Position numbers and translations under genes: made by a program. From positions 1 through 5,436 of the forward strand of contig ONWY01000103.1 of NCBI GenBank assembly GCA_900321665.1: a stretch of 5,436 nt of DNA, in the 5' to 3' direction. The notes beneath the pieces are model-generated. The model saw only the letters and a program-made list of their open reading frames with translations. It was not told the DNA's origin and did not search any database. This DNA comes from an uncultured Eubacteriales bacterium (GTDB lineage: Bacteria > Bacillota > Clostridia > Oscillospirales > Acutalibacteraceae). Shown here in pieces: positions 5,407 to 5,436 of the stretch (its first letter is position 1; every line of letters begins with the position of its first letter).

Positions 5407-5436
5407 CAGCACATAGGCGTTAGCCTTATGTGCTGA
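5407..5436. terminator. Stem-loop at the window edge, probable terminator
   Basis: The right arm reads TCAGCACATAAGGC on the minus strand and the left arm GCCTATGTGCTGA, giving 13 pairs with one bulged A and a TAAC loop. The minus-strand product is followed by TTTTAA, a short U-run. The plus-strand version is preceded by AAAA and would end at the window edge, where a T-run may follow unseen. It most likely ends a minus-strand gene just outside the window, or acts in both directions. Confidence 0.6.

Noticed and set aside
5066..5416. Plus-strand open frame of 116 codons across the transpeptidase start and upstream spacer
   Set aside because: It crosses the transpeptidase promoter and the start of that gene, has Cys/Arg-rich composition typical of shadow frames, and has no ribosome site.
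1..5436. CRISPR arrays, tRNA or rRNA genes, insertion sequences, attachment sites
   Set aside because: I saw no regularly spaced repeats, tRNA-like cloverleaf, transposase frame or flanking duplications on either strand.

Overview
The window looks like a chromosomal segment of a Gram-positive, low-to-mid GC anaerobe of the class Clostridia, most likely an Oscillospiraceae/Ruminococcaceae-type gut bacterium. This is inferred from strong AGGAGG-type ribosome binding sites, AT-rich intergenic spacers between coding regions of moderate GC, and the protein families seen (SpoIIE-type phosphatase, 'SSAGLRV' STAS proteins, a YkuD L,D-transpeptidase, and a small protein family I know from this group). 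No gene here fixes the species. Every convincing gene reads on the minus strand, so transcription runs from high to low coordinates.

Layout, in the direction of transcription. At 5407-5436 a bulged stem-loop at the window edge probably ends a neighbouring unit. At 5238-5378 there is a short, codon-biased open stretch that may be a small gene or a gene remnant. A good extended -10 promoter (5193-5221) then drives a membrane-anchored L,D-transpeptidase (4435-5163), which is closed by a hairpin at 4365-4392. A second promoter (4300-4329) starts a tight three-gene operon: a STAS domain fused to an APH-like kinase (3087-4268), a stand-alone STAS protein (2789-3085), and a two-pass membrane protein carrying a Cache-like sensor region, HAMP, SpoIIE/PP2C phosphatase and RsbW-like ATPase domain in one chain (744-2786). 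A perfect 14-bp stem with T-runs on both sides (679-710) ends that operon. A conserved hypothetical protein (86-586) follows, and at the left edge the first four codons of another minus-strand gene are probably visible (1-13).

The core of the window is a complete partner-switching module. In known systems (SpoIIAA/SpoIIAB/SpoIIE, RsbV/RsbW/RsbU) a serine kinase phosphorylates a STAS antagonist and a PP2C phosphatase removes the phosphate, which decides whether the kinase sequesters a sigma factor or another target. Here the phosphatase and the RsbW-like kinase are fused behind an extracytoplasmic sensor, and there are two STAS partners, one covalently joined to a second, unrelated kinase fold. 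No sigma factor gene is present, so the output is unknown. The neighbouring transpeptidase acts on the cell wall but has its own promoter and terminator, so a functional link to the module is only a possibility.
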